A stretch of 63,660 bases of DNA, taken from Clostridia bacterium (GTDB lineage Bacteria > Bacillota > DSM-521 > Neomoorellales > SLTJ01). How positions within the stretch are numbered: position 1 is the stretch's first letter; each line of letters begins with the position of its first letter. The stretch lies in NCBI GenBank assembly GCA_004347685.1, contig SLTJ01000019.1, positions 1 to 63,660 on the forward strand, given 5' to 3'. Under the pieces are notes generated by a model. The model had not been told where the DNA came from. It searched no databases and saw only the letters and a program-made list of their open reading frames with translations. Shown in pieces: positions 33,235-41,015 of the stretch. The translations under genes were made by a program, and so were the position numbers.

Positions 33235-33981
33235 TCATGTCAGGCCCAAGGCGCGGTTATAAGCCTGCATGGCTGCCTCCTGTCCGCCCATGGCCTCGTG
33301 GACGACGGCCTTCAACTGCCAGAGTTCAGGCGAGGGACGAACCAGGAGGAGCTTTTCCAGGAGCAGCAGAGCCTCAAAATAGTATTCTGCCTGAGCCAGG
33401 CTGCGAATACGCCCGATTTCCAGCTCCGGGACACCAGGTGCCAGCTCCATGGCGCGGGCAAAAAGCCTTCCAGCCTCCAGTGGCCGGCCGATTTTCTCCA
33501 GGCACCCCGCGGCCTGTTCCAGTACCTGAGGATCGGATCCGGCCAGCCGCAGGGCCCTGTCCAGGCACTCCAGGCCGCGTACCGTCTCACCCGTCTCAAC
33601 CCAGGCCACTCCCAGGTTCGCCCAAATGGTTGCCTCCTGAGATCCCCGCTCAGCGGCCCGGAGAAGGTACGGTAAGGCTTCCTTGGCCTTTCCCAACCGG
33701 GCCAGATATGCGCCGACGCAGTTCAGGAGCCAGCAGTTATCGGGGTCTGCAGCCAGCCTGGATTTGGCGGCCCCCAGGCTACGATCAAGATGGCGGTTGT
33801 TGTCGTCAATTCCGACTACGTAGTGAAAGACAACCCGGCCCCGCAAGCATCCCCAAGCCATCTCCCCTCGCCACCGGCATGGATTGACCGGCTGTGCCGC
33901 AGCCGCCCGGGCTGCATGCAGGTGACGCAGGCCTTCCCATGAAACGCCCAGGCAGGAAAAGGCATGGACCCAAGTATTCAC
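33235..33981 (-). CDS. TPR-repeat protein
   Basis: 248 residues. At least four tetratricopeptide repeats from about residue 75 (NCVGAYLARLGKAKEALPYLLRAAERG; NLGVAWVETGETVRGLECLDRALRLAG; QAAGCLEKIGRPLEAGRLFARAMELAP; a last one ending AMGGQEAAMQAYNRALGL). No signal peptide is obvious, so it is cytoplasmic and likely a protein-protein adaptor; partner unknown. It has its own predicted sigma-H promoter immediately upstream. Confidence 0.8.
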   Translation of the reverse strand: MNTWVHAFSCLGVSWEGLRHLHAARAAAAQPVNPCRWRGEMAWGCLRGRVVFHYVVGIDDNNRHLDRSLGAAKSRLAADPDNCWLLNCVGAYLARLGKAKEALPYLLRAAERGSQEATIWANLGVAWVETGETVRGLECLDRALRLAGSDPQVLEQAAGCLEKIGRPLEAGRLFARAMELAPGVPELEIGRIRSLAQAEYYFEALLLLEKLLLVRPSPELWQLKAVVHEAMGGQEAAMQAYNRALGLT

Positions 33982-34007
33982 GCCTACCCCTCCTTTTTAG
34001 GCTGGAT

Positions 34008-34034
34008 ATTCGCTACATATCTGCCGTTTCCTGC
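34008..34034 (-). promoter_or_regulatory. Sigma-H-type promoter of the TPR gene
   Basis: GCAGGAAAC, 13 bases, CGAAT: the closest match to the sigma-H consensus in the window, 27 bases before the start codon. Confidence 0.7.
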
Positions 34035-34045
34035 CATAAGACATA

Positions 34046-34190
34046 TTAACCCATAAATTGATATGGGTGATGGCAAGACCGCGCTCAAAGGCTGTGAGAG
34101 GCGGTGGCCTGAGTAGACCCTCATGGCGCCCAGGCGCCACCAGCGAAGTGGATGAAAATGGAGGCCAACTAGCTACTTTCAGGCTAGTTA
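34046..34190. ncRNA. Candidate structured RNA with six hairpins
   Basis: Serial perfect stems fill this gap: ACCCATA/TATGGGT (34049-34068), ACCGC/GCGGT enclosing CTCA/TGAG (34078-34105), TGAG/CTCA (34110-34123), GGCGCC/GGCGCC (34125-34138), CCAC/GTGG (34137-34151) and AACTAGC/GCTAGTT (34167-34189). Some overlap, so alternative folds are possible. It lies between the fur stop and the sigma-H promoter of the TPR gene. No known riboswitch was recognised and the strand is not determined. Confidence 0.35.
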
Positions 34191-34269
34191 CATGACAAAC
34201 CTGCCTGAATTGAGAATGTTAGCAGGGGTGGCTGGAGAAGACGGGTGGAGACAAGCAGAGGAAATGGTC

Positions 34270-34722
34270 CTAGTTGGCAGCACGACTTCGACCGCACTGA
34301 GGACAGAAGCCGTAAAACTTGACCTGGTGGTCTACTATCGAAAACCCGGTCTTTTTGGCTACCATAGCTTCCAGGGATTCCAGCAGATCATCCTCAAACT
34401 CCATGACTTTGCCACACTCAAGGCAAATCAAGTGATGGTGATGATGCTCCTCCTCACCGGCAAACTCGTACCGGCTGCGACCGTCATCAAAATTCATCTT
34501 TTCCAGGATTTCCAGGTCAGCCAGTAAATCCAGAGTCCGGTAGACGGTGGCCAGCCCAATTTCCGGATCGCTTTCCTTGACAATATTATATACTTCCTCG
34601 GCACTGAGGTGCTCCTGGGCATGATCCAGAAAGGCCTTTAGGATCACCTGACGCTGAGGCGTAACCTTATAGGCCTTATCGTGGAGTTTCTGGCAGATGG
34701 CTTCCATGGTGTGGGGACCCAT
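34270..34722 (-). CDS. Fur-family transcriptional regulator
   Basis: 150 residues. Winged-helix DNA-binding half (KVTPQRQVILKAFLDHAQEHLSAEEVYNIV... GLATVYRTLDLLADLEIL), a metal-sensing HHHHHLICLECGKVMEF segment, and structural Zn cysteines CLEC and CPQC. Fur, PerR and Zur cannot be separated with confidence by eye. ATG 34722 has an AGAGGT ribosome site. A consensus promoter with an overlapping inverted repeat upstream suggests autoregulation. Confidence 0.9.
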   Translation of the reverse strand: MGPHTMEAICQKLHDKAYKVTPQRQVILKAFLDHAQEHLSAEEVYNIVKESDPEIGLATVYRTLDLLADLEILEKMNFDDGRSRYEFAGEEEHHHHHLICLECGKVMEFEDDLLESLEAMVAKKTGFSIVDHQVKFYGFCPQCGRSRAAN

Positions 34723-34736
34723 AGTACTACCTCTTT

Positions 34737-34753
34737 GTTAAGTTCAGCTTAAC
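34737..34753 (-). promoter_or_regulatory. Palindromic operator upstream of the Fur-family gene
   Basis: GTTAAG-CTGAA-CTTAAC, a 6-bp inverted repeat just downstream of the -10 and upstream of the ribosome site; likely an autoregulatory Fur-type box. Confidence 0.5.
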
Positions 34754-34761
34754 CCATGGCC

Positions 34762-34790
34762 ATTATATGCCGCTGCCGCCGGTTTGTCAA
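34762..34790 (-). promoter_or_regulatory. Consensus sigma-A promoter of the Fur-family gene
   Basis: TTGACA (34790-34785), a 17-base spacer and TATAAT (34767-34762) on the minus strand: perfect consensus. Confidence 0.85.
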
Positions 34791-34817
34791 TGATTGCACA
34801 ATATGCTCACAGTTAAC

Positions 34818-35777
34818 CTAGCCGGCGAGCGTCTCCCACTTACCGCACCGGTCACCCCACCTGGCGATTACCTTTTTGCCAACCTTGATGTTGATTACCT
34901 CGCACAGGTTCGGACACCCTTTGCACTCAAAACTCGAGGCTTGGAAATCCTCTTCGCTGGCCGTAAAACCACGGAACCTGGTCCTGCCGGTTTTCCTCAC
35001 TTCCTGCGCAGCCAGCATGGCCGCACCGATGGCTCCCATCACGTTGAAGTGCGGGGGCACGGTAATCTCCATTCCTAAAGCTTGAGCAAAGGCGGCACGG
35101 ATACCGAGATTGGCGGCCACCCCGCCTTGAAATACGACCGGCGGCAGGATCTCCTTACCCTTCCCCACATTGCTCAAGTAATTCCGTACCAGGGCCTCAC
35201 ACAGCCCGGCCACAATGTCGGACGGCTCATAGCCCATCTGCTGCTTGTGAATCATGTCGCTTTCGGCAAATACAGTACAGCGGCCGGCTATCCTAACCGC
35301 AGATTTGGCTTTGAGCGCCAGCCCGCCAAATTCCTCAATGGGCACGTTCAAACGGAACGCCTGCTGGTCGAGAAACGAACCCGTTCCAGCGGCACAGACG
35401 GTATTCATGGCAAAGTCTACCACGACACCATCCCGCAGGATAATGATCTTAGAATCCTGCCCGCCTATTTCCAAAATGGTCTGAACCCCAGGGACCTCCT
35501 TCGAGGCAGCCACGGCATGGGCCGTTATTTCATTCTTAACAATGTCCGCGCCCGCAATGACCCCAGCCAGGGTACGGCCGCTGCCGGTAGTGCCCACACC
35601 CCGGACCTTTATCTCCGATCCCATTTGCGCGGCAATTGTGGCCAGGCCTTCTTTGATAGCCTTGATCGGCTGCCCCTGGGTACGCAGGTACAGGCTGGCC
35701 AGGACCTCTCCCGCCGGATCAATTACCACTACGTTAGTGCTCACCGACCCCACATCAATCCCGAGATAGCCATCCAT
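34818..35777 (-). CDS. Acyl-CoA dehydratase activase (HgdC/BcrA-D type)
   Basis: 319 residues. ASKHA-fold ATPase of the BadF/BadG/BcrA/BcrD family: DGYLGIDVGSVSTNVVVID, GVGTTGSGRTLAGVIAGADIV, ILEIGGQDSKII, AAGTGSFLDQQAFRL, and VFQGGVAANLGIRAAF. In relatives a homodimer with a bridging Fe-S cluster drives ATP-dependent electron injection into 2-hydroxyacyl-CoA dehydratases or benzoyl-CoA reductases. An extra C-terminal Cys-rich tail (CKGCPNLCEV ... RCGKWE) is longer than in minimal HgdC. No dehydratase subunits are in the window, so the partner is unknown. Its 5' leader contains a 133-base inverted-repeat element. Confidence 0.82.
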   Translation of the reverse strand: MDGYLGIDVGSVSTNVVVIDPAGEVLASLYLRTQGQPIKAIKEGLATIAAQMGSEIKVRGVGTTGSGRTLAGVIAGADIVKNEITAHAVAASKEVPGVQTILEIGGQDSKIIILRDGVVVDFAMNTVCAAGTGSFLDQQAFRLNVPIEEFGGLALKAKSAVRIAGRCTVFAESDMIHKQQMGYEPSDIVAGLCEALVRNYLSNVGKGKEILPPVVFQGGVAANLGIRAAFAQALGMEITVPPHFNVMGAIGAAMLAAQEVRKTGRTRFRGFTASEEDFQASSFECKGCPNLCEVINIKVGKKVIARWGDRCGKWETLAG

Positions 35778-35803
35778 GCAACCACACCTTCTCGCAAGAA
35801 ATC

Positions 35804-35936
35804 GTAACTACTCAGACCGCCGCCCACAGCCGCTGTCACCGGCCTCGCCGTCACTTTCGCCTAGCCTGATAACCCGGCTTACCTCTTCAGTCGTTCGCCA
35901 CCCGACCCCCGACCGGCCTGGAGGCTGAGTAGTTAC
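35804..35936. repeat. 133-bp element bounded by 12-bp inverted repeats
   Basis: GTAACTACTCAG at 35804-35815 and its exact inverse at 35925-35936. The interior is GC-rich with degenerate GTCGG/GCCGG heptads and no frame. It lies in the leader of the activase gene and could be a small MITE-like element or a transcribed stem. A half-copy-like GTAACTACTC occurs near 24163. Confidence 0.5.
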
Positions 35937-36080
35937 AAAAAATCAAAGTGGACAGGAACCACCTAGCTATTTTTCCCAAGCTGACCAAACTTGTATTCGA
36001 CATGGTAGCGGTAAATCCTGCCCGCCGGTAATACGATCATGAAAAAGCGCATAGGTTTTAGCATAAGGAGGGATCAAACC

Positions 36081-36437
36081 ATGGTCTGGCCTTTTCTCAC
36101 CGGTCTAGGCGTGTCCTTGGCAGTTTCTCTGGGAGCCGGAGCCCTGGGAGGGGTGATTTTGTACTTTACCCCGGTACCTGAACATTATCTCGGAACAATG
36201 GCCCTGCTGGCAGCCATCCTGGGCGTCTTCGTCGGGGGGTTTGTCTACGCCCGCCAGGTCGGTACCCGTGGCCTCTGGCATGGGGCCCAGGTGGGGCTGG
36301 GGTATGTAGTTGTCGCGATAATCATCACCCTGCTGGTCGCCAATCACCCCTGGCAGACAGGTACTTTCTTTGGCTTTCTGGCCTACAGCGTCATTGCCGG
36401 AGGTCTGGGGGGACTGGTGGGGGTATCCTCTGGCTGA
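36081..36437 (+). CDS. TIGR04086-family membrane protein
   Basis: 118 residues from ATG 36081, chosen for its strong ribosome site (AAGGAGGG, 8 bases upstream); the frame is open further upstream. Four transmembrane helices with a GGFVYARQVGTRGLWHGAQVGLGYVVV loop typical of TIGR04086/YrzE-like proteins of Firmicutes. Function unknown. It converges tail-to-tail with the next gene without a gap. Confidence 0.75.
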   Translation: MVWPFLTGLGVSLAVSLGAGALGGVILYFTPVPEHYLGTMALLAAILGVFVGGFVYARQVGTRGLWHGAQVGLGYVVVAIIITLLVANHPWQTGTFFGFLAYSVIAGGLGGLVGVSSG

Positions 36438-37247
36438 CTATTTGGCTGCCTCCCAATGCCCAACTATCCTATCTACCAACCAGCGGCCGTCCCTGCGGAC
36501 CAGGTGCACTGTGACCGGGGTTTCTTTCTCGTAGGCGGTTAAGGGTCGCCAGATAGCGTCGCCGGCCACCCAGGCTTCATTACCAGCCTCGGCAAAATCA
36601 ATGACGTGGAAAACCACGTAGACCCCGGTGCGGGAAGCGGCCCTTTCCTCCTGCAGGGACCGCAGCACCCCGGACAACTCCAGACGGCGCCAGTAACCCG
36701 GATCGGTCATGGCCCGCATCTGATCCCACTGCGCATAGTTGATGGCTTGATAAAAGGAATCGGCCACCTGCACTGCGGCATGGTGGTCGATCTTTATTAT
36801 CCGCCAGGCATCAGGAAAACGCTGTAAATAGACGGTTTGAACCGTGTTCGGTAAGCCCGCACCCGTGGCGGCCCACCTGGTCTGACCCATGGCCCATGCG
36901 CGGCCCTTTTCCTGATCCAGCCCGTATTCGATTACCAAAAAGAAAACAAAATGTACGGAAGGGTCCAGCCGCTTCCGCTTTTCCCAATCAGTCACAAAGC
37001 CACTACGCTGCAGGTACTGCCACATGGCTGGGGAAGTCAGGGCTGCCACTTTATCCCATTCATTCTCCCCCACGGCGTGATAGAACTCGTAAACCGTATT
37101 AAAAGGGACCTCTGTGCTCTGGTCGAAAACGCCGGCCAGAGCCGGAAGGGCCGTATTCACCGCAGGCTGAACCTCCGGCCGGCTCCACCAGCCCCAGCCA
37201 ACGATCAGCAAGATAATAATAGCGACAATGGCCAGCCGGCGCGACAC
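36438..37247 (-). CDS. Membrane-anchored protein with two NTF2-like repeats
   Basis: 269 residues. An N-terminal signal-anchor helix (5-22), then two homologous halves: VYEFYHAVGENEWDKVAALTSPAMWQYLQRSG... and SFYQAINYAQWDQMRAMTDPGYWRRLELSG..., each ending in a strand with A/VWAMGQ/AVAGDA patterns. This looks like a duplicated NTF2/DUF4878-like domain outside the membrane. No catalytic residues are obvious. It follows the thiolase gene by 53 bases and may be the last gene of that operon. Confidence 0.65.
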   Translation of the reverse strand: MSRRLAIVAIIILLIVGWGWWSRPEVQPAVNTALPALAGVFDQSTEVPFNTVYEFYHAVGENEWDKVAALTSPAMWQYLQRSGFVTDWEKRKRLDPSVHFVFFLVIEYGLDQEKGRAWAMGQTRWAATGAGLPNTVQTVYLQRFPDAWRIIKIDHHAAVQVADSFYQAINYAQWDQMRAMTDPGYWRRLELSGVLRSLQEERAASRTGVYVVFHVIDFAEAGNEAWVAGDAIWRPLTAYEKETPVTVHLVRRDGRWLVDRIVGHWEAAK

Positions 37248-37300
37248 AGCAGTCTCCCCTTGTCAACCCCTCCCCATATATTATGCCCGAAACGAACGAT

Positions 37301-38503
37301 CTATTTCTGCAGAATAGCCACGGCACACTGAATCCCAGCCCCCATGTTGTGAGCCAAGCCGACTTTGGGCTGGATTTTGCTTACCTGCCGTGGTCCGGCT
37401 TCGCCACGCAATTGGGTAACTATCTCCGCCACCTGAGCCGCGCCGGTGGCGCCAATACAATTGCCCCGAGACATGTAACCACCGTCCATATTCACCGGAA
37501 AGTCGCCGTCCGGCCAGGTAATACCCCTTTCGGCCAAAGTCCCGCCCTCCCCAAGGGCGCATAGGCCAAGATCTTCCAGCCCTTCAATCTCGCCAATGGG
37601 CATCCCATCCTGGACCTGGGCAATGTCAACATCCTCCGGCCCCACCCCGGCCTGCTCGTAAACCTTCATGGCGGCAATACGAAGCAGGTCCGGCGGGTAG
37701 AAGAGTTCATCCCACTCATAGATATGGGAAACGTGCACGCACCCGGCCACTAAAATGGGCTGGCGGCAGCCGTACTTCCGCACCGCTCTCTCGTTCCCGA
37801 GGACAATAGCACCGGCACCCTCACTGGTGGGAGCGATCATGTAAATAGTAAAGGGGTCTACCACCATGCGTCCGTTAAGAACTTCTTCTACCGTAAGGTT
37901 GGGGAGGTTGCCGTAGTGGGCATAAGGGTTAAGGGCCGCGTTCTTATGGCTCTTGACCGAAATCCAGGCCAGTTGCTCGCGGGTAGTGCCGTACTCATGC
38001 ATATATCTTTGCATCAACTGAGCGTAATAGATGGGGTAGGCACCGGCCCCGATCATACGCTTCCAGACCGGCATGTCCAGGGCCGGGATGAAACCCCGGG
38101 GCTGCTTTTCGCCTCCCACGCACAGTACCACGTCGTAGGCGCCGGAAGCAATGGCATAGACCGCTTGGGCCATGGCCGCCACAGTACTGCAACAAGCGGC
38201 CTCCATGTTCACCACTGGAATACCCCTGGCGCCCAAAGCATTGGTGATTTTGGTTCCCCAGGCCGCCCCTTGTTGCATGGAGGTAGAATATACGATCGGG
38301 ATATCCTCATACGGCACCCCGGCGTCTTCCAGAGCCCGCAGGGCCGCGATCCGGCCCAGTTCGCCGAAATCCTTGTCAGGAAAACGCCCGAACTTATGCA
38401 GGCCGACACCCATCACATATACCGGGGTATCCGTTTTGGGAGCAGGGACAATGGGGAGATCAGGCTTGGTGAGTTTAGGTACCCCAGGTGCGCCTTTAGG
38501 CAT
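37301..38503 (-). CDS. Thiolase-fold protein (SCP-X/acetyl-CoA acetyltransferase type)
   Basis: 400 residues. Thiolase superfamily, the kind that pairs with DUF35 proteins. The nucleophile region is NMEAACCSTVAAMAQAVYAI (Cys104/105). The C-terminal MSRGNCIGATGAAQVAEIV has Asn-Cys where classical thiolases have His-Pro (GHPIGATG), and it ends GLAHNMGAGIQCAVAILQ. The His substitution suggests altered chemistry, or a non-classical retro-aldol/thiolase as in steroid side-chain degradation complexes. It overlaps the DUF35 gene by 8 bases, so the two probably form a complex. Confidence 0.82.
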   Translation of the reverse strand: MPKGAPGVPKLTKPDLPIVPAPKTDTPVYVMGVGLHKFGRFPDKDFGELGRIAALRALEDAGVPYEDIPIVYSTSMQQGAAWGTKITNALGARGIPVVNMEAACCSTVAAMAQAVYAIASGAYDVVLCVGGEKQPRGFIPALDMPVWKRMIGAGAYPIYYAQLMQRYMHEYGTTREQLAWISVKSHKNAALNPYAHYGNLPNLTVEEVLNGRMVVDPFTIYMIAPTSEGAGAIVLGNERAVRKYGCRQPILVAGCVHVSHIYEWDELFYPPDLLRIAAMKVYEQAGVGPEDVDIAQVQDGMPIGEIEGLEDLGLCALGEGGTLAERGITWPDGDFPVNMDGGYMSRGNCIGATGAAQVAEIVTQLRGEAGPRQVSKIQPKVGLAHNMGAGIQCAVAILQK

Positions 38504-38912
38504 TTTTATCGCTCCCTTCCACCGGCTTGAACATATAAACTATCAACGGGTTGCCCTCGTCATCTGACCCCATTTCTTCCAGCACCAGTTCCACCTCAGT
38601 GCCGATAGGGAGAATCTCCAGGGTGTCGCTGAAGTGGGCTGGAACCAAAACCCTTTCCGGTAATTCCACGGTCCCTATGGCGTAGGGAACAGGCCCATTA
38701 TACATGGCCGGGGCCAGGTAAGAAACGGTAGCACTGTAAACCCGGCCCCTAGGGCTCAACTCCATTGGCTGCATGGTTTCTTTATAACACTTCGGGCACT
38801 GGGGCCGTTGAGGAAAAACAACCTCGCCGCATTTACTACATTTAGAACCGATGAGCCGAGGGTTGTCACTGGGCCAGGTAAAAAGCGCCTGGCCGTTGTC
38901 GTCAGTCAACAT
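38496..38912 (-). CDS. Zn-ribbon/OB-fold acyl-CoA-associated protein (DUF35)
   Basis: 138 residues. N-terminal rubredoxin-like zinc ribbon CSKCGEVVFPQRPQCPKCYKE, then an OB fold (GRVYSATVSYLAPAMYNGPVPYAIGTVELPE...). DUF35 proteins are non-catalytic or hydratase partners of thiolases and acyl-CoA dehydratases. Overlap with the thiolase gene and an 8-base gap to the dehydrogenase make this a tight three-gene unit. Confidence 0.88.
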   Translation of the reverse strand: MLTDDNGQALFTWPSDNPRLIGSKCSKCGEVVFPQRPQCPKCYKETMQPMELSPRGRVYSATVSYLAPAMYNGPVPYAIGTVELPERVLVPAHFSDTLEILPIGTEVELVLEEMGSDDEGNPLIVYMFKPVEGSDKNA

Positions 38913-38920
38913 TAGACCAT

Positions 38921-40084
38921 TTACCTCCTTTGCTCTTTGGGTACAAGCTGCATCTGTCCGGCAATGATCTCCCGCATGATCTCATCCGTGCCGCCGCCGA
39001 TGCGCCACAACCGCAGATCCCGCCACAGCCTTTGTATCGGGTACTCCATCATATAACCATAACCGCCGTGGAGTTGCAACGCATAATCGGCGGCCATAAA
39101 AGCCGTATTAGTGCAGTATAACTTGGCCATACTCACTTCCTTAACCGGGTAAAGATCATGCTTGTATTTCCAGGCCGCACCGTAAACTAGTTGTTTTCCA
39201 GCTTCCAGAGCGGTGGCCAGGTCCACTATCCGGTGCTGCAGGGCCTGAAACCCGGCCAGGGGACGGCCGAATTGCTGCCGTTGCTGACAGTAGGCGATGG
39301 CCATTTCCAGAGCGTATTCGCCGGCGGCCGTAGCCGCGGCCCCCACTACCAGCCGCTCCAGTTGCAGTTCCCACATAATCTGGTTGAAACCCTTGCCTTC
39401 TTCACCCACCAGGCGATCCAAGGGTACGGCACAATCCTCAAAAACGAGTTCGGCCGTGTCCGAGGCATGGTTACCTACCTTTTGCAGCTTCCTGGAGACG
39501 GAAAAGCCTGGGGCATCCCGATTCACCAAGATCACGCTTATTCCCCGGGAACCCTGACCGGGCTCGGTCCGGGCCGCCAATACCACGAAATCCGCCTGAG
39601 TCCCATTGGTAATAAAGATCTTGGTTCCATTTATGATCCAGCGGTCACCGTCCTTGTGCGCTACGGTCTTCAGCAAACTGACATCAGATCCGGCTCCCGG
39701 CTCGGTGATGCCCAAGGAAGCGATCTTCTGCCCTTTGATGGCCGGCTCAAAATAATCATGCTTTTGTTCCTCGGTGCCGTAGCGCAGGATGATAGGCACG
39801 GCCATATAGGCATGCACCAGGACGGTATTGGCTACTCCCAGAGAGCCACTCCGCCCCAGTTCCTCGGCCAGGATAATGGCGCTGAAGACATCACCTCCCT
39901 GGCCACCGTATTCTTCCGGGTACATGAGGCCCAGGTACCCCAGTTCGCCCATTTGCTGCACCAATGACCGCGGTGTCAGGCCCAGTTCATCCCACTCTTC
40001 CACATGAGGCGTGATTTCATTGGCCACGAACTTGTGGATGCTGTCTCGCAAGATTTTGTGTTCCTCTTCAAACCAGAACTCCAT
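38921..40084 (-). CDS. Acyl-CoA dehydrogenase
   Basis: 387 residues from ATG 40084 (AAGGAGG seven bases upstream). FAD enzyme oxidising acyl-CoA at alpha/beta; motifs ITEPGAGSD, KIFITNG, GVAN, RQQFGRPLAGFQALQHRI, DLRLWRIGGGTDEIM. The MCAD-type catalytic Glu (in YEGT) is Gly here. Glu243 in LQLERLVV matches the base position used by long-chain/isovaleryl-CoA dehydrogenases, so the enzyme is probably active. It starts 20 bases after a strong terminator that separates it from the nitrogenase-like operon. No ETF genes are nearby. Confidence 0.9.
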   Translation of the reverse strand: MEFWFEEEHKILRDSIHKFVANEITPHVEEWDELGLTPRSLVQQMGELGYLGLMYPEEYGGQGGDVFSAIILAEELGRSGSLGVANTVLVHAYMAVPIILRYGTEEQKHDYFEPAIKGQKIASLGITEPGAGSDVSLLKTVAHKDGDRWIINGTKIFITNGTQADFVVLAARTEPGQGSRGISVILVNRDAPGFSVSRKLQKVGNHASDTAELVFEDCAVPLDRLVGEEGKGFNQIMWELQLERLVVGAAATAAGEYALEMAIAYCQQRQQFGRPLAGFQALQHRIVDLATALEAGKQLVYGAAWKYKHDLYPVKEVSMAKLYCTNTAFMAADYALQLHGGYGYMMEYPIQRLWRDLRLWRIGGGTDEIMREIIAGQMQLVPKEQRR

Positions 40085-40103
40085 GGCCGTCCTCCTTATT
40101 GAC

Positions 40104-40139
40104 AAAAAACGGCCAGGCAGACTTGCCCTTGCCTGGCCG
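40104..40139 (-). terminator. Strong terminator between nitrogenase-like and acyl-CoA genes
   Basis: 10-bp perfect stem CGGCCAGGCA/TGCCTGGCCG with a 10-base loop, followed by TTTTTT on the minus strand. It sits 20 bases before the acyl-CoA dehydrogenase start, so downstream genes depend on read-through, antitermination or a hidden promoter. Confidence 0.85.
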
Positions 40140-40151
40140 CATAAATGGGTT

Positions 40152-40982
40152 TCAGGCCGATTTCTTGTCCAACTTGGCGACTAGTTCTTTCAAATGGGCC
40201 ATGTCAGTGGGAGTCGGGATGTACACCTTGTCATTGGCCAAAATCTTCCTGGCTAGGGAGCGATATACTTCCGCCTGATCAGAATCGGGGAAAGTCTGAA
40301 TGACCGTTTGCCCCTTGAACTCGGCCTGCTGTACCAACTTGGATCTCGGGATATGTTGGATCACAGGCACCCCCAACACCTCGGCAAAGGCCTCAACTAT
40401 ATCTTCCTCATGAGCCACACCACGCATGTTGTTTATCAGCCCGGCCACGCCTACATCTACTCCCAGACTGTTAACCTTGACCACAGCCTTAGCTATGTTG
40501 TTGGTCTGGTAGATGCTTAATAATTCCCCACAGGTGACCAGGTAGATCTCCCGAGCGAAGCCGGCACGCATAGGCTGGGCAAACCCACCGCAAACCACAT
40601 CCCCGAGCACATCGAACAGGGCGAAGGTTATGCCATACCTTTCCAGGACCTTGAACTTATCCAGCAGCTGCAGGGCGAGGTTAACACCCTTGCCGGCACA
40701 CCCGGTTCCGGGCTTGGGGCCACCGCTCTCGCAGCCCAGAATGCCGTTATACCCCTCAAAAATAACTTCGCTAAGTATTTTTTCGTCCACCACGTCAAAC
40801 TTGCGGACCTGATCCATGATGGTCGGCATTAGCCTGCCGCACAAGGTGGCAATAGAATCACGCTTAGGGTCACAGCCGATCTGCATTACCTTCTCACCCA
40901 TGTGGGAAAGGGCCGCACTCAGGTTTGAGGAGGTGGTTGACTTACCTATTCCGGCTTTGCCATATACAGCTATCTTCTTCAC
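40152..40982 (-). CDS. Nitrogenase-like Fe protein 2 (NifH/BchL family)
   Basis: 276 residues. P-loop [21 protein letters not shown], cluster cysteines Cys95 (GTGCAGKGV) and Cys131 ([15 protein letters not shown]). These are all hallmarks of ATP-driven homodimeric [4Fe-4S] electron donors. The Arg of the canonical GCAGRG motif (ADP-ribosylation site in NifH) is Lys here, and the P-loop has Ala for Gly. It is the last gene of the D-K-H-H operon, 33 bases after Fe protein 1, followed by a terminator. Specificity unknown. Confidence 0.9.
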   Translation of the reverse strand: MKKIAVYGKAGIGKSTTSSNLSAALSHMGEKVMQIGCDPKRDSIATLCGRLMPTIMDQVRKFDVVDEKILSEVIFEGYNGILGCESGGPKPGTGCAGKGVNLALQLLDKFKVLERYGITFALFDVLGDVVCGGFAQPMRAGFAREIYLVTCGELLSIYQTNNIAKAVVKVNSLGVDVGVAGLINNMRGVAHEEDIVEAFAEVLGVPVIQHIPRSKLVQQAEFKGQTVIQTFPDSDQAEVYRSLARKILANDKVYIPTPTDMAHLKELVAKLDKKSA

Positions 40983-41015
40983 CTTTCTCCCTCCTGTTCT
41001 ATGAAAAAAAGTATC

